A DNA stretch of 64,000 nt from Streptomyces sp. HUAS YS2 (GTDB lineage: Bacteria; Actinomycetota; Actinomycetes; Streptomycetales; Streptomycetaceae): assembly GCF_033343995.1 (NCBI RefSeq), contig NZ_CP137573.1, positions 3,567,001 through 3,631,000 on the forward strand. Direction: 5' to 3'. How positions within the stretch are numbered: the stretch's first letter is position 1; each line of letters begins with the position of its first letter. Of the stretch, positions 21,187 through 29,612 are shown piece by piece. The notes below the pieces were generated by a model. The model saw only the letters and a program-made list of their open reading frames with translations. It searched no databases and had not been told where the DNA came from. The translations under genes and the position numbers were made by a program.

Positions 21187-21215
21187 GGGATCGATTATCC
21201 CCGTGAGCGACGACG
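21174..21215. terminator. 16-base inverted repeat over a start codon
   Basis: Perfect arms 21174-21189 and 21200-21215 with a ten-base loop. It begins nine bases after the stop of the SH3 gene on the minus strand, so it can terminate that transcript, yet it also contains the GTG start (21184-21186) of the membrane protein gene. Confidence 0.6.
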
Positions 21216-21223
21216 GACGACGG

Positions 21224-21601
21224 TCAGGCGCAGCGCGGGGCGACGAAGCCGTCGGCGCCGGTCTTCACGTACGCGTCAGAGACGAACTCGCCGTTGCCGA
21301 TGTTGTCCCAGATGCTCGAGGTGCCGTAGGGACCGGTGACGGTCTGGCCGTACATCTGGCAGCGGATCATCACGTACGCGCCGATCGGCAGGGTCCTCAC
21401 GATCGCGTACTGGGTCCCCGGGCCGGAGCGGACGTTCACCTGGTACCCCGGGGCGATGGGGTAGCTGGTCGCGGCGGCGGCCATGGAGACCCCGGCCTGG
21501 TACGAAGCCGTCTGCGCGGTGGAGACGCCGGCGGCGGAGACGACCAGTCCGAGCGCGGCGAGGGCGCCGGCGGCGAGGGTGGTCGCTCTGTTGCGGAACA
21601 T
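21224..21601 (-). CDS. Secreted SH3-domain protein
   Basis: A 125-residue exported protein. A signal peptide with hydrophobic core AAGALAALGLVVSAAG ends near Ala. The mature part is one bacterial SH3-like domain (YPIAPGYQVNVRSGPGTQYA, IVRTLPIGAYVMIRCQ, then GPYGTSSIWDNIGNGEFVSD). Two cysteines could form a disulfide. Such domains bind cell-wall peptides. It lies next to a close paralogue without a signal peptide, a clear tandem duplication. Confidence 0.82.
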   Translation of the reverse strand: MFRNRATTLAAGALAALGLVVSAAGVSTAQTASYQAGVSMAAAATSYPIAPGYQVNVRSGPGTQYAIVRTLPIGAYVMIRCQMYGQTVTGPYGTSSIWDNIGNGEFVSDAYVKTGADGFVAPRCA

Positions 21602-21637
21602 GCTTACCTCTTCGTTCTTGTACTCGGTGCCCGGCGC

Positions 21638-21931
21638 TCAGGAGCAGCGCGGGGCGACGTAGCCGTCGCGGCCGGTCTTCACGTACGCGTCCGAGACGAA
21701 CTCGCCGTTGGCGATGTTGTCCCAGATGTTCGTGGTGCCGTACGGCCCGGTGATCGTCTCGCCCGGCGTCTGGCAGTAGACGTTCACGTACGAGCCGGGC
21801 GGCAGGCTGCGGACGATGCGGTACTTGGTGCCCGGGCCGGAGCGGACGTTCACGCGGGTGCCCGGCGCGATCGGGTAGCGAAGACTCGACGCCGTCGCTT
21901 CGGCCGACTCTGCGGACTCGTCAATGGACAT
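21638..21931 (-). CDS. SH3-domain protein, paralogue lacking a signal peptide
   Basis: A 97-residue protein nearly collinear with the neighbour at 21224: YPIAPGTRVNVRSGPGTKYR, then GPYGTTNIWDNIANGEFVSD and AYVKTGRDGYVAPRCS. The N-terminus, MSIDESAESAEATASS, is acidic and has no hydrophobic core, so this copy should stay in the cytoplasm unless exported another way. It is 36 bases upstream of the secreted copy. No lipobox is present. Confidence 0.8.
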   Translation of the reverse strand: MSIDESAESAEATASSLRYPIAPGTRVNVRSGPGTKYRIVRSLPPGSYVNVYCQTPGETITGPYGTTNIWDNIANGEFVSDAYVKTGRDGYVAPRCS

Positions 21932-22058
21932 GGTTGAACCCCCCGTTCGGATGACGCGCGCAGGCTACCAAGCCATGTCCGGAAACCACGCCTCATGCAA
22001 TAGGCTCCGTGCGTCGTGCGCGCGCACGAATTGACGGGGAATCACACGGGGTGGGGCA

Positions 22059-24206
22059 ATGCCACCGTTGCGCAGTACCGGCGTCGGCCGGGAAGCGGAG
22101 AATCCGGAGTACGCGGGCGAGTACCGGCTCGGCGCCTGTCTCGGGGCGGGCGGCATGGGCGTCGTCCATCTGGCTCGGTCCGCCTCCGGGTTGAGGCTCG
22201 CCATCAAGATCGTCCATGAGACCCACGCGTCCGATCCGGAGTTCCGGGCCCGGTTCCGGCAGGAGGTCGCCGCGGCGCGGCGGGTGAGCGGCGCGTTCAC
22301 CGCGCCCGTCGTCGACGCCGACCCGGAAGCGGAGCGACCCTGGATGGCCACGCTGTACGTGCCCGGGCCGACGCTCGCCGAACAGGTCAAGAGGAGCGGG
22401 CCGTTGAGCCCCGCGGAGCTACGGCGACTGACCGCCGGGCTGGCCGAGGCGCTGCGCGACATCCACCGCGCGGGAGTGGTGCACCGGGATCTCAAGCCGG
22501 GCAACGTGCTGCTGACGGACAGCGGGCCCAAGGTCATCGACTTCGGCATCTCCCGGCCGTCGGACAGCGATGTGCGCACGGAGACGGGCAAGTTGATCGG
22601 CTCGCCGCCGTTCATGGCGCCCGAGCAGTTCCAGCGGCCCCGGGAGGTCGGTCCGGCGGCCGACGTGTTCGCGCTCGGTTCGGTGCTGGTGCACGCGGCG
22701 ACCGGGACCGGGCCGTTCGACTCGGACAGCCCGTACATCGTCGCGTACCAGGTCGTGCACGACGAGGCCGATCTCACGGGCGTGCCGGAGGAGTTGGCTC
22801 CGCTGGTGGCCCGTTGCCTCGCCAAGGAGCCGAGCGACCGGCCCACCCCGGACGAGATCATGGCGGCGCTGAAGCCGCCGTCGTACGAGGCGGCGGCGTT
22901 CATCCCCGCGCAGCGGAGGCCGTCGGCGGCGCCGGTGCCGGACCTGGAGACCCGGACGCTCGGAAAGCGCGAATCCGGCAGTGACACCACCGAGGCCGTC
23001 GGGGCCGGGCAGCCCACCCGTGCCCTGCGCATACGCCGGTGGCCGCTGGCCGTCGTGGCGGCGTTCGTGGTCACGGCACTCGCGGCGGGCGGCGCCGTCC
23101 TCGCCCGGCAGGACGGCGACAGCGTCCCGGAGACCCGGCGGCAGCCGACCGCGGCGCAGTCGGCCGTCGGTTGGCAGACGCACCTGCGGGCGCAGGGCGA
23201 CGCCGCCCCCAGCTGTGCGGCGTCCGACGGCGGGCTGATCTGCACGGCGCGCGGGATCGGCGCGGCACGACTCGACGCCGCGACCGGCAAGGTCGCCTGG
23301 TCGCGACCGGCACGGGTCGAGGACGTCGGCCCGGCGCGCGTGCCCGTGGGCGGGCACGTCGTGACGCTCACCGGCAACCGGCTCACCACCTTCGACGCGC
23401 GCACCGGCCGACCCGGCTGGAGCGCGGACGCCACGGGGTACTTCGCCGACGCGGTGCCCTGCGGGGACGTCCTGCTCCTCGGTTCGGCCTCCGGCACGGT
23501 GACGGGCCTGGACGGCGCGACGGGGAAGCCGCTCTGGCGGCACCCGCTGCGCGGGCACTCGGCCCCGCGCCTCGGCCCGTACGACGCCGCGACCGGGCTC
23601 GTCCACCTCTTCGAGGAGTCGGCCGGCGGACGCACCCTGATCACCTCCGTACGGGCGCGGACCGGCGAAGTCGTCCACCAGCGGCGCCTGGCCGGCGAGC
23701 TCACTCCGGCCGCGCTCGGCGAGGACGGGACCGTGGTCCTGACCTCTCGGGGCGCCGGTTCGCAGGTCGACGCGGTCGTCCGCTACGACCCGGCGCTCCG
23801 GACCTCGAACCGGGTGCGGCTGCCGTCCCTCCTGGAGAACCCAGGCGTCGCCGTGCGGGGCAGCGTGGTCTATCTGCTCGACCGCGTGGGCACGCTCGTC
23901 GCCGTCGACACCGCCGCCGAGGGCGGGCGGGACCTGTGGCAGCTGGAGACGGCGGCCGGTCAGGTCTCCTCCCCGGTGATCGGACCCGATGGGCGGCTGT
24001 ACCTCTCCGCGGCCGACGGGCGGCTCGTCGCCGTCGACACCGGGCGCGGAGCGCTCCTCGGCCAGACGAAGCCCCGGCTGCCCGGTGGGCGGCTCCGGTA
24101 CGCCTCCGCCCTGTCCGCCCCCGTCGTCCTGGGCCCCCTCGTCGTCGCCACCGCCCCCGACGGATCCGTCTTCGCCGTAGGCGCGGCCGACCCCGCGGCC
24201 TGGTGA
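22059..24206 (+). CDS. Ser/Thr protein kinase with C-terminal PQQ-like beta-propeller
   Basis: A 715-residue membrane kinase. The cytoplasmic kinase domain (about residues 20-285) has the glycine loop GACLGAGGMGVVHLA, Lys50 in LAIKIVHE, the catalytic loop HRDLKPGN (Asp144) and the DFG motif (161-163). A linker leads to one membrane segment (about 328-349, LAVVAAFVVTALAAGGAVLA). The outer part is a beta-propeller of PQQ-type repeats, for example ARLDAATGKVAWSRP, TGLDGATGKPLWRHP and VAVDTGRGALLGQTKP. The external domain presumably senses a ligand; its identity is unknown. It shares a terminator with ilvD. Confidence 0.93.
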   Translation: MPPLRSTGVGREAENPEYAGEYRLGACLGAGGMGVVHLARSASGLRLAIKIVHETHASDPEFRARFRQEVAAARRVSGAFTAPVVDADPEAERPWMATLYVPGPTLAEQVKRSGPLSPAELRRLTAGLAEALRDIHRAGVVHRDLKPGNVLLTDSGPKVIDFGISRPSDSDVRTETGKLIGSPPFMAPEQFQRPREVGPAADVFALGSVLVHAATGTGPFDSDSPYIVAYQVVHDEADLTGVPEELAPLVARCLAKEPSDRPTPDEIMAALKPPSYEAAAFIPAQRRPSAAPVPDLETRTLGKRESGSDTTEAVGAGQPTRALRIRRWPLAVVAAFVVTALAAGGAVLARQDGDSVPETRRQPTAAQSAVGWQTHLRAQGDAAPSCAASDGGLICTARGIGAARLDAATGKVAWSRPARVEDVGPARVPVGGHVVTLTGNRLTTFDARTGRPGWSADATGYFADAVPCGDVLLLGSASGTVTGLDGATGKPLWRHPLRGHSAPRLGPYDAATGLVHLFEESAGGRTLITSVRARTGEVVHQRRLAGELTPAALGEDGTVVLTSRGAGSQVDAVVRYDPALRTSNRVRLPSLLENPGVAVRGSVVYLLDRVGTLVAVDTAAEGGRDLWQLETAAGQVSSPVIGPDGRLYLSAADGRLVAVDTGRGALLGQTKPRLPGGRLRYASALSAPVVLGPLVVATAPDGSVFAVGAADPAAW

Positions 24207-24210
24207 ACGA

Positions 24211-24257
24211 ACGACGGCGGGGCGTGAGTGGCTGTGCCGCTCACGCCCCGCCGTCGT
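24211..24257. terminator. Bidirectional terminator between the kinase and ilvD
   Basis: Complementary arms 24211-24228 and 24240-24257 (18 bases) flank an 11-base loop between two convergent genes. Confidence 0.8.
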
Positions 24258-24264
24258 CAACGCG

Positions 24265-26118
24265 TCAGCCGAGCTTCGTCACGTCCCGGACCGCGCCCTT
24301 GTCCGCGCTCGTGGCCATCGCCGCGTACGCGCGCAGGGCCGCCGAGACCTTTCGGTCGCGGTTCTTCGGGGCGTAGACGCCGCCGAGGGCCTCGCGGCGG
24401 GCGGCCAGGGTGGCCTCGTCGACGAGGAGTTCGATCGAGCGGGACGGGATGTCGATGCGGATCCGGTCGCCGTCCTCGACGAGGGCGATCGTGCCGCCGG
24501 ACGCCGCCTCCGGGGAGGCGTGGCCGATGGAGAGGCCCGAAGTGCCGCCGGAGAAGCGGCCGTCGGTGACCAGGGCGCAGGCCTTGCCCAGGCCTCGGCC
24601 CTTCAGGTACGAGGTCGGGTAGAGCATCTCCTGCATGCCGGGGCCGCCCTTGGGGCCCTCGTAGCGGATGACGACGACGTCGCCCTCCTTGACCTGCTGC
24701 ATGAGGATCTTCTCGACGGCCTCGTCCTGCGACTCGCAGACGACGGCCGGGCCCTCGAAGGTCCAGATCGACTCGTCGACGCCGGCCGTCTTCACGACGC
24801 AGCCGTCCACCGCCAGGTTGCCCTTGAGGACCGCCAGGCCGCCGTCCTTCGAGTACGCGTGGGCCACGTCGCGGATGCAGCCGCCGGCCGCGTCGGTGTC
24901 GAGGGACTCCCAGCGCTCGGACTGCGAGAAGGCGGTGGCGGAGCGCTTGCAGCCGGGGGCCGCGTGCCACAGCTCGACGGCCTCGGGCGACGGGGAGCCG
25001 CCGCGGACGTCCCAGGCGTCGAGCCATTCCTTGATGCTGCGGGAGTGGACGGTGTGGACGTCCTCGTTCAGGAGGCCGCCGCGGTACAGCTCGCCGAGGA
25101 TCGCGGGGATGCCGCCGGCGCGGTGCACGTCCTCCATGTAGTACGTGCCGCCGGGGGCCACGTTCGGGGCGACCTTCGCGAGGCAGGGGACGCGGCGCGA
25201 GACCTCGTCCATGTCGGCCAACCCGTAGTCCAGCTCGGCCTCCTGCGCGGCGGCGAGCAGGTGCAGGATCGTGTTGGTGGAGCCGCCCATGGCGATGTCG
25301 AGGGCCATGGCGTTCTCGAACGCGGCGCGGGTGGCGATGTTGCGGGGCAGGACGGAGGCGTCGTCCTCGTCGTAGTACCGCTTCGTCAGCTCGACGACCG
25401 TGCGGCCGGCGTTCTCGTACAGCGCCTTGCGGGCGGTGTGCGTGGCGAGGACGGAGCCGTTGCCCGGCAGGGAGAGGCCGATGGCCTCGGTGAGGCAGTT
25501 CATCGAGTTGGCGGTGAACATGCCGGAACAGGAGCCGCAGGTCGGACAGGCGTTCTCCTCGATGCGGAGCATGTCCTCGTCGGAGACCTTGTCGTTGACG
25601 GCCTCGGACATCGCGTCGACCAGGTCGAGCGTGCGGACCGTGCCGTCGACCAGGGTGGCCTTGCCGGCCTCCATCGGGCCGCCGGAGACGAAGACCGTCG
25701 GGATGTTGAGGCGCAGCGCGGCCATCAGCATGCCGGGGGTGATCTTGTCGCAGTTGGAGATGCAGATCAGGGCGTCGGCGCAGTGCGCCTCGACCATGTA
25801 CTCGACGCTGTCCGCGATCAGGTCGCGGGAGGGCAGCGAGTAGAGCATGCCGCCGTGGCCCATCGCGATGCCGTCGTCGACGGCGATGGTGTTGAACTCG
25901 CGCGGGATGCCGCCCGCCTCGGTGATCGCGTCGGAGACGATCCGGCCGACCGGCGCCAGGTGGGTGTGGCCGGGCACGAACTCGGTGAAGGAGTTGGCGA
26001 CGGCGATGATCGGCTTCCTGCCGATGTCCGCGCCCGGTACACCGGAGGCGCGCATAAGGGCGCGTGCGCCCGCCATGTTGCGGCCGTGGGTGACTGTGCG
26101 GGACCTCAGCTCGGGCAT
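24265..26118 (-). CDS. ilvD: Dihydroxy-acid dehydratase
   Basis: It converts 2,3-dihydroxy-isovalerate and -methylvalerate to keto acids in valine, isoleucine and leucine synthesis. It is 617 residues and probably binds an iron-sulfur cluster: cysteines are visible in LICISNCDKITPGM and CPTCGSCSGMFTANSMNC. Other blocks are GRFSGGTSGLSIGHASPEA and VAMGHGGMLYSLPSRDLI. ATG at 26118 begins MPELRSRTVTHGRNMAGARAL, the normal family start. It stands apart from other ilv genes, 117 bases downstream of the tetR gene. Confidence 0.96.
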   Translation of the reverse strand: MPELRSRTVTHGRNMAGARALMRASGVPGADIGRKPIIAVANSFTEFVPGHTHLAPVGRIVSDAITEAGGIPREFNTIAVDDGIAMGHGGMLYSLPSRDLIADSVEYMVEAHCADALICISNCDKITPGMLMAALRLNIPTVFVSGGPMEAGKATLVDGTVRTLDLVDAMSEAVNDKVSDEDMLRIEENACPTCGSCSGMFTANSMNCLTEAIGLSLPGNGSVLATHTARKALYENAGRTVVELTKRYYDEDDASVLPRNIATRAAFENAMALDIAMGGSTNTILHLLAAAQEAELDYGLADMDEVSRRVPCLAKVAPNVAPGGTYYMEDVHRAGGIPAILGELYRGGLLNEDVHTVHSRSIKEWLDAWDVRGGSPSPEAVELWHAAPGCKRSATAFSQSERWESLDTDAAGGCIRDVAHAYSKDGGLAVLKGNLAVDGCVVKTAGVDESIWTFEGPAVVCESQDEAVEKILMQQVKEGDVVVIRYEGPKGGPGMQEMLYPTSYLKGRGLGKACALVTDGRFSGGTSGLSIGHASPEAASGGTIALVEDGDRIRIDIPSRSIELLVDEATLAARREALGGVYAPKNRDRKVSAALRAYAAMATSADKGAVRDVTKLG

Positions 26119-26235
26119 CGTCGCTCGCTCCTCAGTGATGGATGTGCTTGATGTCGAGCGTACGCTCCGGCTCCAAGATCCGGACAACGCGTCCGTATCG
26201 CGGACGGGCTGTTCAGCTTTCGGTCAGCGGACGCG

Positions 26236-26847
26236 TCAGGCTTCCGTGAGGTAGCGCTGAAGGGTCGGGGCGACCATCGCGACGATCTCCTCGGTGTCCA
26301 CCGAGGCCAGCGGCTCCGCCTTGATCACGTACCGCAGGATCGCGATGCCGATCATGTGCGAGGCGGCCAGCTCCGCGCGGAACGTCGGGTTCGGCACGTC
26401 CAGCTCCGAGGCCACCCGTTCGAGGAGCCGGCGCAGTACGAAGCCGCGCAGCACCTTCGCCGCCGCCTCGTACGTCAGCGCCGAGCGGATGATCGCGAGC
26501 AGCGGGGCGCGGGTCGCCGGGTTCTCCCAGACCCCTATGAAGTAGCGGGCCAGCCGCTCCCCGATGCCCTCGGTCCCCGCGCCGAGGATCACCGGGATCG
26601 CCAGCGCCGGTTCGAAGGACACCTCGATCGCCGCCGCGAAGACCTCGTCCTTGGTGCCGAAGTAGTGGTGGACGAGCGCCGCGTCGACGCCGGCCGCCTT
26701 CGCGATGCCGCGCATGGACGTCTTGTCGTAGCCCCGCTCGGCGAACTGCGTACGGGCCGCCTCCAGGATCCGCTCGCGGGCTCCGGGGCCGCTGTCCTCG
26801 GCGGTACGGGACGGGCGGCCGCGCCTGCGGGGGGCCTGCTCCGTCAT
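26236..26847 (-). CDS. TetR/AcrR-family transcription regulator
   Basis: A 203-residue repressor-type protein. The DNA-binding domain is ILEAARTQFAERGYDKTSMR with recognition helix GVDAALVHHYFGTKDEVFAA. The ligand domain is all-helical and ends PTLQRYLTEA, a form common in Streptomyces. Its start overlaps the stop of the isomerase-like gene by four bases, so the two are coupled. It may regulate that operon; the ligand is unknown. Confidence 0.88.
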   Translation of the reverse strand: MTEQAPRRRGRPSRTAEDSGPGARERILEAARTQFAERGYDKTSMRGIAKAAGVDAALVHHYFGTKDEVFAAAIEVSFEPALAIPVILGAGTEGIGERLARYFIGVWENPATRAPLLAIIRSALTYEAAAKVLRGFVLRRLLERVASELDVPNPTFRAELAASHMIGIAILRYVIKAEPLASVDTEEIVAMVAPTLQRYLTEA

Positions 26848-27680
26848 GAGCCGGGCGTCCGGGACGGCCGGGAGGCCGAGGACGCGAGGTGGAGCCGGGT
26901 GAAGGCGAGGGCCTCGGCGAGGTCGGCCTCACGTTCGGCGGCGGACATCGCGCGCCGGGTGTTGACCTCGATGACGACGTGCCCGTCGAAGCCGCTGACG
27001 GCCAGCCGCTCCAGGAGTTCGGCGCAGGGCTGGGTGCCGCGGCCGGGCACCAGGTGCTCGTCCTTGGCGGAGCCCCGGCCGTCGGCGAGGTGGACGTGGC
27101 CGAGTCGGTCGCCCATCCGGTCGACCATCGCCAGGGCGTCGGTGCGGGCCGTCGCGGTGTGCGACAGGTCGACGGTGTAGTGCCGGTAGTCGTCCTTGGT
27201 GACGTCCCACTCGGGGGCGTACGCGAGCATCTCGCGATCGCGGTACCGCCAGGGGTACATGTTCTCGACGGCGAACCGTACGTCCGTCTCGTCGGCCATC
27301 CGCCAGACGCCGGTGACGAAGTCGCGCGCGTACTGGCGCTGCCAGCGGAACGGCGGGTGGACGACGACGGTGGACGCGCCGAGCTTCTCGGCCGCCGCCC
27401 GGGCGCGCTGGAGCTTGACCCACGGGTCGGTGGACCAGACGCGCTGGGTGATCAGGAGACAGGGGGCGTGCACGGCCAGGATCGGGACCTGGTGGTAGTC
27501 CGAGAGCCGGCGCAGCGCCTCGATGTCCTGGCTGACCGGGTCGGTCCACACCATGACCTCGACACCGTCGTAGCCGAGGCGCGCGGCGACCTCGAAGGCC
27601 GTCGCCGTCGACTCCGGATAGACCGAGGCCGTCGACAGGGCGACCTTCGCATCCGGGACGCGCACCACTGGTTCTGCCAC
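26844..27680 (-). CDS. Sugar phosphate isomerase/epimerase-like TIM barrel
   Basis: A 278-residue protein of the xylose isomerase-like/AP endonuclease 2 superfamily. It has ASVYPESTATAFEVAARLGY, DGVEVMVWTDP, VPILAVHAPCLL, VVVHPPFRWQRQYA, FAVENMYPWRY and GHVHLADGRGSAKDEHLVPG, with the His, Glu and Asp residues that bind metal in this fold. The substrate is not known. It is coupled to the downstream tetR gene by a four-base overlap. Confidence 0.82.
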   Translation of the reverse strand: MAEPVVRVPDAKVALSTASVYPESTATAFEVAARLGYDGVEVMVWTDPVSQDIEALRRLSDYHQVPILAVHAPCLLITQRVWSTDPWVKLQRARAAAEKLGASTVVVHPPFRWQRQYARDFVTGVWRMADETDVRFAVENMYPWRYRDREMLAYAPEWDVTKDDYRHYTVDLSHTATARTDALAMVDRMGDRLGHVHLADGRGSAKDEHLVPGRGTQPCAELLERLAVSGFDGHVVIEVNTRRAMSAAEREADLAEALAFTRLHLASSASRPSRTPGS

Positions 27681-27755
27681 GAAGGACAGGGTACGGGCAG
27701 CCCCTGCCCGGCGGGCATGTGGTTCCGGCCACGGCCCCCGGTGCGGGGCGGCCCG

Positions 27756-28688
27756 CTACTCCTCCGGCAGGTGGTCCAGACGGCGCAGGATCACGCCCTC
27801 GCGCAGCGCCCAGGGGCAGATCTCCAGGGCGTCCACGCCGAAGAGGTCCATCGCGCCCTCGGCCACCAGAGCGCCCGCCAGGAGCTGCGGGGCGCGGCCC
27901 TCGGAGACGCCGGGCAGCGCCGCGCGCTCCCCCGCGCTCATCGCGGCGAGGCGCGGCACCCACTCCTCCAGAGCGGCACGACCGAGGAACCGCTGCACGT
28001 ACAGGCCCTCGCCGGAGCCCGGGGCGCCGGCGATCCGGGCGAGCTGCTTGAAGGTCTTGGAGGTGGCCACGACGTGGTCGGGGCGGCCGAAGCGGGTGAA
28101 CTCGCCGACGGTCCGGGCGATCTGGGCGCGTACATGACGGCGCAGCGTCCGTACGTCGTCGGTCTCCGGCGGGTCGCCCGGGAGCCAGCCCGCGGTCAGC
28201 CGGCCCGCGCCCAGCGGCAGCGACACCGCCGCGTCGGGCTCCTCGTCGATGCCGTACGCGATCTCCAGCGAGCCGCCGCCGATGTCGAGCAGCAGCAGCT
28301 TGCCCGCGGACCAGCCGAACCAGCGGCGCGCGGCCAGGAAGGTGAGCCGGGCCTCCTCCTCGCCGGTGAGGACCTGGAGGTCGATGCCGGTCTCGGTCTT
28401 GACCTGGGCGAGCACGGCGTCGGCGTTGGACGCCTCGCGGACCGCGGAGGTGGCGAACGGCAGCATCTCCTCGCAGCCCTTGTCCTCGGCGACCCGCACC
28501 GCGTCGGCGACCGTGGCGATGAGCCGCTCGACACCGGCCGGGGCGATCGCCCCCTGCCCGTCGAGCAGCTCGGCCAGGCGCAGCTCCGCCTTGTGCGAGT
28601 GGGCGGGCAGCGGCCGGGCACCGGGGTGCGCGTCCACCACGAGGAGGTGCACTGTGTTCGAACCGACGTCGAGGACTCCGAGTCTCAT
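27756..28688 (-). CDS. Ppx/GppA-family exopolyphosphatase/pppGpp phosphatase
   Basis: A 310-residue enzyme of the ASKHA fold that hydrolyses polyphosphate or pppGpp. Motifs are LGVLDVGSNTVHLLVVD, LPFATSAVREASNAD, LTGEEEARLTFLAARRWFGW, LLLLDIGGGSLEIAYG and HVVATSKTFKQLARI. It lacks the C-terminal HD-like extension of E. coli Ppx, as in the short actinobacterial Ppx proteins. ATG at 28688 gives the correct N-terminus; the long upstream frame is antisense to the neighbouring gene. The two start codons are separated by about 40 bases. Confidence 0.88.
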   Translation of the reverse strand: MRLGVLDVGSNTVHLLVVDAHPGARPLPAHSHKAELRLAELLDGQGAIAPAGVERLIATVADAVRVAEDKGCEEMLPFATSAVREASNADAVLAQVKTETGIDLQVLTGEEEARLTFLAARRWFGWSAGKLLLLDIGGGSLEIAYGIDEEPDAAVSLPLGAGRLTAGWLPGDPPETDDVRTLRRHVRAQIARTVGEFTRFGRPDHVVATSKTFKQLARIAGAPGSGEGLYVQRFLGRAALEEWVPRLAAMSAGERAALPGVSEGRAPQLLAGALVAEGAMDLFGVDALEICPWALREGVILRRLDHLPEE

Positions 28689-28728
28689 GGACGGAACGCT
28701 ACTGCGCCCGCCCGCATACGCTTGCTGT

Positions 28729-29601
28729 GTGCCAAAGACGAAAAAGGCGAAGCCGGGCAAAGACAGCGCCAAGGCCGGCAAGACTCCCAAGAACCCCGAC
28801 GCGGCCCTGAAGGCGGCGAAGGCGGGTGCGCGTGCCGCCGAGCCGGACGAGAAGGGCCTGGACTTCCCCCGTGCCTGGGTCGAGTTCCCGGACCCGGCGG
28901 ACGACGAGCAGGTCTTCCGCTGCGACCTGACCTGGCTGACCTCGCGCTGGACCTGCATCTTCGGCAGCGGCTGCCAGGGCATCCAGGCGGGCCGCGCCGA
29001 CGACGGCTGCTGCACGCTGGGCGCCCACTTCTCCGACGAGGACGACGAGCAGCGGGTCGCCTCGTACGTGGACCGGCTGACGCCGGAGCTGTGGCAGTTC
29101 CACGACGTCGGCAAGGAGACGGGCTGGGTGCAGCTCGACGAGGACGGCGAGCGGCAGACCCGGCGCTGGGACGGCTCCTGCATCTTCCAGAACCGGCCGG
29201 GCTTCGCCGGCGGTGCGGGCTGCTCGCTGCACATCCTGGCCCTGAAGGAGGGCAAGGAGCCGCTGGAGACCAAGCCGGACGTCTGCTGGCAGCTGCCGGT
29301 GCGGCGCACGTACGACTGGATCGACCGGCCGGACGACACCCGGATCCTGCAGGTGTCGATCGGCGAGTACGACCGCCGGGGCTGGGGCCCCGGCGGCCAC
29401 GACCTGCACTGGTGGTGCACCTCGGCGACGTCGGCGCACGGCGCGGGCGAGCCGGTGTACGTCACGTACCGGCCGGAGCTGACGGAGCTGATGGGCAAGG
29501 CGGCGTACGACGTGCTGGTGGAACTGTGCGAGGCGCGGCTCGCCTCCCAGCTGCCGCTGGTGGCGCCGCACCCGGCGGACCCGGTCGGCCGGGAGCTCTA
29601 G
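28729..29601 (+). CDS. Cysteine-rich conserved protein, function unknown
   Basis: A 290-residue protein. The first 45 residues are Lys/Ala-rich (KKAKPGKDSAKAGKTPKNPD), probably disordered. The rest has paired cysteines: CDLTWLTSRWTCIFGSGCQG, DDGCCTLGAHFSDEDDE, CIFQNRPGFAGGAGCSLHIL and a C-terminal block with HDLHWWCTSATSA. The pattern suggests a metal-binding site, as in YkgJ-like zinc/iron-binding proteins, but I do not recognise a characterised member. GTG at 29729-1000, that is 28729, begins MPKTKKAKPG and sits 40 bases from the divergent ppx gene. Confidence 0.75.
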   Translation: MPKTKKAKPGKDSAKAGKTPKNPDAALKAAKAGARAAEPDEKGLDFPRAWVEFPDPADDEQVFRCDLTWLTSRWTCIFGSGCQGIQAGRADDGCCTLGAHFSDEDDEQRVASYVDRLTPELWQFHDVGKETGWVQLDEDGERQTRRWDGSCIFQNRPGFAGGAGCSLHILALKEGKEPLETKPDVCWQLPVRRTYDWIDRPDDTRILQVSIGEYDRRGWGPGGHDLHWWCTSATSAHGAGEPVYVTYRPELTELMGKAAYDVLVELCEARLASQLPLVAPHPADPVGREL

Positions 29602-29612
29602 GTCCTGGACGG

